Shown: positions 59,366-64,000 of the stretch, piece by piece
Layout of the letters: every line of letters begins with the position of its first letter
Position numbering within the stretch: position 1 is the first letter of the stretch
Assembly: GCF_014191875.1 (NCBI RefSeq)
Contig: NZ_JACHXD010000021.1
Location: forward strand, 25,111-89,110
Source of the DNA: Pseudoduganella violacea
GTDB lineage: Bacteria; Pseudomonadota; Gammaproteobacteria; Burkholderiales; Burkholderiaceae_D
Length of the DNA stretch: 64,000 bases
Reading direction: 5' to 3'
The notes under the pieces: generated by a model
What the model saw: the letters and a program-made list of their open reading frames with translations, nothing else
Told to the model about the DNA's origin: nothing
Databases searched by the model: none
Position numbers and translations under genes: made by a program

Positions 59366-62300
59366 TCAAGGGGCGGCGCTGGCGAGGGCGGGGTGGGCGA
59401 ATTCTTCGAAGGCGGGCACGGGCAGGGGACGGGCAAATAGATAGCCTTGGGCTTCGTCGCAGCGCTTGTTGCGCAGGAAGTCGGACTGGGCTTCGGTTTC
59501 GACGCCTTCGGCAATCACTTCCAGGCCCAGGGAGTGGGCCAGGGCGATGGTGGCGGCAACGATGACGGCGTCGTTGGGGTCGCTCTCGATGTCCTTGACG
59601 AAGCCGCGGTCGATTTTGATGCGGTCGATCTCGAACAGCTTCAGGTAGCTGAGCGAGGAGTAGCCGGTGCCGAAGTCGTCGATCGCCACCTTGATGCCGC
59701 GCGCGCGCAGTTCGCGCAGCAGTTCGCGGCTGCGCTCGGGGTCTTGCATGGCGGCCGACTCGGTGATTTCGAGTTCGAGCAGGGCCGGGTCGATGCCGCT
59801 GTCGGCCAGCAGGCGGTCGAGCAGGGGCAGCAGGCCGCCGCCGTGGCATTGGCGCGCCGACAGGTTGACGGCCAGGCGCAAATGGCCGAGGCCGGCGCTG
59901 CGCCAGCGCTGCAGCAGCCCCACCGCTTCTTGCAGCACCCAGTCGCCGAGCGCGAGGATCAGGCCGGATTCCTCGGCGATCGGGATGAAGCGGTCGGGCG
60001 ACACCATGCCGAGCTCGGGATGGTGCCAGCGCAGCAGGGCTTCGGCGCCGATCACGTGGCGGTCGGACAGGTCGATCTGGGCTTGCAGGTAGAGCTCGAA
60101 TTCGCGCTGCTCGAGTCCCTGCCACAGGCGGTTCTCCAGCAGCAGGCGCTCGTGGGTGGCGCGGTTCATGGCCGGCGAGAAGAATTGGAAATTGCCGCGG
60201 CCCTGGGTCTTGGCGGCGTACATGGCGGTGTCGGCGTGGCGCAGCAGGGTGCCGCCGTCGTCGCCGTCGCTGGGGAACATGGCGACGCCGACGCTGGCGC
60301 CGCTATGCACGGTCAAGCCTTGCAGGCTGTAAGGCTGGCTCAGCGCTTCGACGATGCGCACGGCGATCGCGCCGGCCGCCTCGGGCGTGACGCTGCCGCT
60401 GGTGACGACGATGAATTCGTCGCCGCCGAGGCGGGCGATGGTGTCGATTTCGCGCATCAGCTCGCGCAGCCGGTTGGCCACGGCCACCAGCAGCAAGTCG
60501 CCGACCTGGTGGCCGTGGGTGTCGTTGATTTTCTTGAAGTGGTCGAGGTCGAGGAACATCACGGCCGCGGCGCCGCCGGCGCGCCGGGTCTGGGCCAGCA
60601 GCTGGTCCAGGCGCAGATTCAGCGAGAGGCGGTTGTCGAGGCCGGTCAGCGGGTCGTGGTGGGCCAGGCGGTAGATGCGTTCCTGGGCGCGGTGCTGCTC
60701 GGTCAGGTCGTGCAGGATGGCGACGAACAGGGTTTCGTCGGGCAGCTCGACTTCGCTGACCGAGATGGCGAGCGGGAAGCTGCTGCCGTCGCTGCGCCAG
60801 CCGCTGGCCTGGTGTTCGTGGCTGGCGCCGCCGGCAATGGCGCGCAGCAAGGTGGCGGCGCTGTGGCCTTCGTCGAGCGGCAGCAGGCGCTCCAGCTCCA
60901 AGCCTTGCATCAGCTCGGCCGGGTAGCCGAACAGGCGGCCGGCCGCCGCGTTGGCCGACACCAGGCGGCCGTCGCTGGCCAGCGTGAGGATGGCGTCGGC
61001 GGCCTTGTCGAGGATGGCTTGCAGGCGCGCTTCGCGCTCTTGCAGGCGGGCCGTGCTGTCGCGCACCTGGGCCTGGATCTGGGCGCGCTCGCCGCTGATC
61101 AAGAGCAGCAGGGCGCCCAGCAGGGCGGTCAGGAACAGGCCGGTGCTCAGCACCATCCAGCTTTGCCAGCCGCGCTGGGCGGCCGCGTAGGCCGCCGTGG
61201 GCGCCAGCGTCAACAGGTAGACGCGGCCGCCGAAGTGCAGACGCTGCTGGAAGTCGCCGGGCCGGGCCGGGCGCTGCAAATCGTCGAGCAGGGCCACGGC
61301 TTGGGCCGCGCTGACATCGTCGAGCCGGGTCTGGAAGTGGGGGAAATCGACTTGCTGCAGGGCGCGCTTGAGGTAGGAATCGACTTGCAGCGACACCAGC
61401 AGCAGGCCGATGGCCGGCTCGCCCTCGTCAGGATAGACGGCTTGCAGCAGCACGATGCCGCGCCCGATTTCGCGGCGCAGCAGTTCGAGCGGGGCGCTGG
61501 CGCTGGGACGGCCGCTGCCCAGGGCGGCGTTCACGGCGGCCGCGCGCTGCGGCTCGGACAGGAAGTCGGCGCCGTGGTAAAGCCGGTTGCCGTTCGGTTC
61601 GATAAAGGTGGCCACCACATAGCGCGGGCGCGGGCCGGCCGCCTGCAACTGCAGGTCGGGGCCGCGCTGGCGGATGTGGAAGTCGGGCCGCACCTCGGCC
61701 CGGCCCCAGGCTTCGAAGTCGGCGCGCTGGGCCTGGGTCACGGGGCGCAGCCAGCTCATCGACAACAGTTCGGGCCGCTGTTCCAGATAGCCGCGCGCCA
61801 GATTGCTGAAGTCGCGCGCCGTCATATTGCGGCCGTGGCCGTTGACGGCGCGCGCCATCGCATACACGAAACGTTCGTGTTCGCTGAGCTTGGCTTGCAG
61901 CAAGTCGCCGGCCTGCTGCGACTTGAGGCGGAAGGTTTGCATCTGCTGGCCCGATTCCCAGCGCTCCACTTGCAGATAGATGGCGACGAAGACCCCCGTC
62001 AGCAGCAGCAGCGGCAGGCCGACCAGCCAGCGCCGGCGCCACCACAGCTGGCGCGGGCGGCCGATCACAATCCACAGCAGCGGCGCGGCCAACAGCATGC
62101 CGACGCTGTCGCCGATCCACCAGGCCAGCCAGTTGCCGGCCAGCTCGGTGGCGGGAATCACGCCGAGCAGGCCGATCATGGTCAGCGACAGGGTGCTGCT
62201 GGTGATGGCCAGCAGGGGCGTGAGCAGCAGGAAGCGCAGCACGTCGCGGCCCAGCGCGATCTCGGGGGCGACCCAGCGGCGGAAGGCATGCAGCGCGACA

Positions 62301-62614
62301 AACGCTTGCAGGGTGGAGGCGCTGGCCGCGGCCAGGGCGGCCAGCCAGCGCGCGTTGCCGGGTTCGGGGCCGAGCGGGATCAGCAGATTCATCAGCAGCG
62401 AGGCGGCAGCGATGCCGGGCAGCAGGCGCGTGCCGCCGCTGACCAGGGCCGCCAGGGCGATGCCGGCCGGCAGGAAGAGCGGGGTGGCATAGCCCGGCGA
62501 CAGCGCCAGTTGCAGACCCAGCCAGCCGGTCAGCAGGTAGAGGGCTGCGACGGCGGCGTTGGCGGCCAGGGTGCTGCGCCAGACAGGCCAGTTGCGGGCT
62601 CGGATCATGTACAA
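59366..62614 (-). CDS. GGDEF-EAL protein with MASE1, CHASE and PAS domains
   Basis: A 1082-residue inner-membrane protein. An N-terminal MASE1-type multi-helix domain (about 1-205) is followed by a CHASE-like periplasmic domain bounded by helices, a PAS domain (about 525-640), a GGDEF domain and an EAL domain. The diguanylate cyclase site GGDEF (near 729) is intact, with an RxxD inhibitory site five residues before it (REIDTIARL). The EAL site (EALLRW near 859, DDFGTGYSS, IKIDRGF) also looks complete. The TTG at 62614 has GGAG five bases upstream; an ATG at 62608 is the alternative. Confidence 0.95.
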   Translation of the reverse strand: MYMIRARNWPVWRSTLAANAAVAALYLLTGWLGLQLALSPGYATPLFLPAGIALAALVSGGTRLLPGIAAASLLMNLLIPLGPEPGNARWLAALAAASASTLQAFVALHAFRRWVAPEIALGRDVLRFLLLTPLLAITSSTLSLTMIGLLGVIPATELAGNWLAWWIGDSVGMLLAAPLLWIVIGRPRQLWWRRRWLVGLPLLLLTGVFVAIYLQVERWESGQQMQTFRLKSQQAGDLLQAKLSEHERFVYAMARAVNGHGRNMTARDFSNLARGYLEQRPELLSMSWLRPVTQAQRADFEAWGRAEVRPDFHIRQRGPDLQLQAAGPRPRYVVATFIEPNGNRLYHGADFLSEPQRAAAVNAALGSGRPSASAPLELLRREIGRGIVLLQAVYPDEGEPAIGLLLVSLQVDSYLKRALQQVDFPHFQTRLDDVSAAQAVALLDDLQRPARPGDFQQRLHFGGRVYLLTLAPTAAYAAAQRGWQSWMVLSTGLFLTALLGALLLLISGERAQIQAQVRDSTARLQEREARLQAILDKAADAILTLASDGRLVSANAAAGRLFGYPAELMQGLELERLLPLDEGHSAATLLRAIAGGASHEHQASGWRSDGSSFPLAISVSEVELPDETLFVAILHDLTEQHRAQERIYRLAHHDPLTGLDNRLSLNLRLDQLLAQTRRAGGAAAVMFLDLDHFKKINDTHGHQVGDLLLVAVANRLRELMREIDTIARLGGDEFIVVTSGSVTPEAAGAIAVRIVEALSQPYSLQGLTVHSGASVGVAMFPSDGDDGGTLLRHADTAMYAAKTQGRGNFQFFSPAMNRATHERLLLENRLWQGLEQREFELYLQAQIDLSDRHVIGAEALLRWHHPELGMVSPDRFIPIAEESGLILALGDWVLQEAVGLLQRWRSAGLGHLRLAVNLSARQCHGGGLLPLLDRLLADSGIDPALLELEITESAAMQDPERSRELLRELRARGIKVAIDDFGTGYSSLSYLKLFEIDRIKIDRGFVKDIESDPNDAVIVAATIALAHSLGLEVIAEGVETEAQSDFLRNKRCDEAQGYLFARPLPVPAFEEFAHPALASAAP

Positions 62615-62818
62615 CGGCGCTCCAGAAGGGACGGCGGTTCAGGGTGAAAATCGATTGTATAAGAAAAAGTGCAACACAAAAACACGGCGCCCGCCCAGAG
62701 TTTGATGCTGGACAGAAAGACGATAGCTTGCATGCTGGCAGCAAGCGTTGCCGGGGGCGGGGGAAAGGCGCGCGGAAAGAGGCGGGGAGGCGCAGTAAAA
62801 AAAACTGGAAAACAACAC

Positions 62819-62848
62819 TTGCATTTCCCCAGGGTTAGCCTTTACAAT
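62819..62848 (+). promoter_or_regulatory. Upstream promoter of the tRNA-tuf operon (candidate P1)
   Basis: TTGCAT, an 18-base spacer and TACAAT, about 95 bases before tRNA-Tyr. Confidence 0.45.
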
Positions 62849-62900
62849 CTCGCCCCGAAGCAGCAGTCATTCACTCAAAGCAAAGTATGCGCCAAGAGGG

Positions 62901-62929
62901 TTGACACAAGATTGTAGTTGCTTCATACT
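62901..62929 (+). promoter_or_regulatory. Main promoter of the tRNA-tuf operon (P2)
   Basis: A perfect TTGACA, a 17-base spacer and CATACT, followed by a GC-rich start region and tRNA-Tyr 15 bases later. This is the strongest sigma-70 promoter seen in the window, as expected for stable RNA and tuf. Confidence 0.85.
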
Positions 62930-62943
62930 CTGCGGTTCCTCGC

Positions 62944-63029
62944 GGAGGGGTGGCCGAGTGGTTAAAGGCAGCAGACTGTAAATCTGCCCTCTTATGAGTA
63001 CACTGGTTCGAATCCAGTCCCCTCCACCA
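62944..63029 (+). tRNA. tRNA-Tyr (GTA)
   Basis: An 86-base class II tRNA with a long variable arm, anticodon GTA at 62978-62980, T-loop GGTTCGAATCC and an encoded CCA end. The acceptor stem GGAGGGG/CCCCTCC is perfect. First gene of the tRNA-tuf operon. Confidence 0.97.
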
Positions 63030-63074
63030 AGTTTTTGCAAGGAAACTGAGTGCTAGTGAAGAAGTCGTAACCTC

Positions 63075-63148
63075 GCGGGTGTAGCTCAATGGTAGAGCTG
63101 AAGCCTTCCAAGCTTAAGACGAGGGTTCGATTCCCTTCACCCGCTCCA
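63075..63148 (+). tRNA. tRNA-Gly (TCC)
   Basis: A 74-base tRNA with acceptor stem GCGGGTG/CACCCGC, anticodon TCC at 63107-63109, T-loop GGTTCGATTCC and an encoded CCA end. It lies 45 bases after tRNA-Tyr. Confidence 0.97.
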
Positions 63149-63185
63149 GCAGGACTTGCAAAACGCCGTACGCATCACAATATAA

Positions 63186-63260
<75 letters not shown>

Positions 63261-63341
63261 GAATTCGCAGTATCCGCAGTACATCAATATCTGACAGACG
63301 GGCGTGCGCCCAGCATCTCATTAATTTGTTAGGAGTCTAAA

Positions 63342-64000
<659 letters not shown>

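Larger units (their letters stand above)
62615..62943. other. Intergenic region with promoters for the tRNA-tuf operon
   Basis: 329 bases separate the GGDEF-EAL gene from tRNA-Tyr. The left part has purine-rich and A-run sequence and no convincing gene. The right part holds two promoters, listed separately. Confidence 0.7.

Noticed and set aside
62644..62917. Small plus-strand open frames before tRNA-Tyr
   Set aside because: They are Lys/Arg-rich products of A-run and purine-rich DNA, lack ribosome sites, and overlap the promoters of the tRNA-tuf operon.

Overview
The window is a contiguous chromosomal segment of a high-GC Gram-negative betaproteobacterium, most likely Oxalobacteraceae (Massilia/Duganella/Janthinobacterium type). 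The grounds are the strongly GC-biased third codon positions, the tRNA-Tyr/Gly/Thr-tuf cluster, an ahcY gene preceded by an S-adenosylhomocysteine riboswitch and followed by a small membrane protein and metF, a DksA without its zinc-finger cysteines, and the protein families present. The genus is inference. Both ends cut a gene: gspL lacks its 5' end and tuf lacks its 3' end.

Layout. 1-7956: the distal part of a type II secretion operon (gspL-M-N-D-E-F and a GspC-like protein), mostly with overlapping stops and starts. 8045-10378: a patatin phospholipase fused to an outer-membrane barrel. 10429-16000: hslV-hslU with a small downstream gene, a STAS-like protein, dksA and a COG0523 metal GTPase. 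15883-17281: a probable type VI secretion cassette (Hcp, a murein endopeptidase-like effector, a periplasmic cognate protein). 17324-26320: xerC, a DUF484 gene, two porins, a Sel1-repeat gene, dapF and two lipid A acyltransferases. 26516-31176: one-carbon and methyl cycle genes (metK, ahcY, metF, 5-formyl-THF cyclo-ligase). 31192-36825: lytic transglycosylase, NDUFA9-like protein, glutathione transferase, CCA-adding enzyme, GNAT protein. 36866-42555: a DUF3800 remnant, an Lrp regulator divergent from hppD, and a fused indolepyruvate oxidoreductase (aromatic amino acid catabolism). 42826-49042: TonB receptor, S41 lipoprotein protease, M14 carboxypeptidase. 49074-53567: ttcA-folB-pterin reductase, a MidA-like methyltransferase and a membrane J-domain protein. 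53568-62614: a signalling block (CheW, HD-GYP, degenerate receiver-TPR, HDOD-GAF, GGDEF-EAL). 62819-64000: promoters, three tRNAs and tuf.

How the genes work together. metK, ahcY and metF form a methyl cycle in which the riboswitch should raise ahcY expression when SAH accumulates. folB and the neighbouring reductase point to pterin supply. The lrp-hppD-indolepyruvate oxidoreductase region handles phenylalanine, tyrosine and aryl-pyruvates. The 53.5-62.6 kb block combines synthesis and breakdown of cyclic di-GMP with a chemotaxis-type adaptor.

The least ordinary items are the Hcp/endopeptidase/immunity cassette, a two-copy double-hairpin repeat sitting only between convergent genes, a highly structured leader between hppD and the indolepyruvate oxidoreductase gene, and a remnant of a DUF3800 gene. 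No CRISPR array, intact transposase or prophage was seen.
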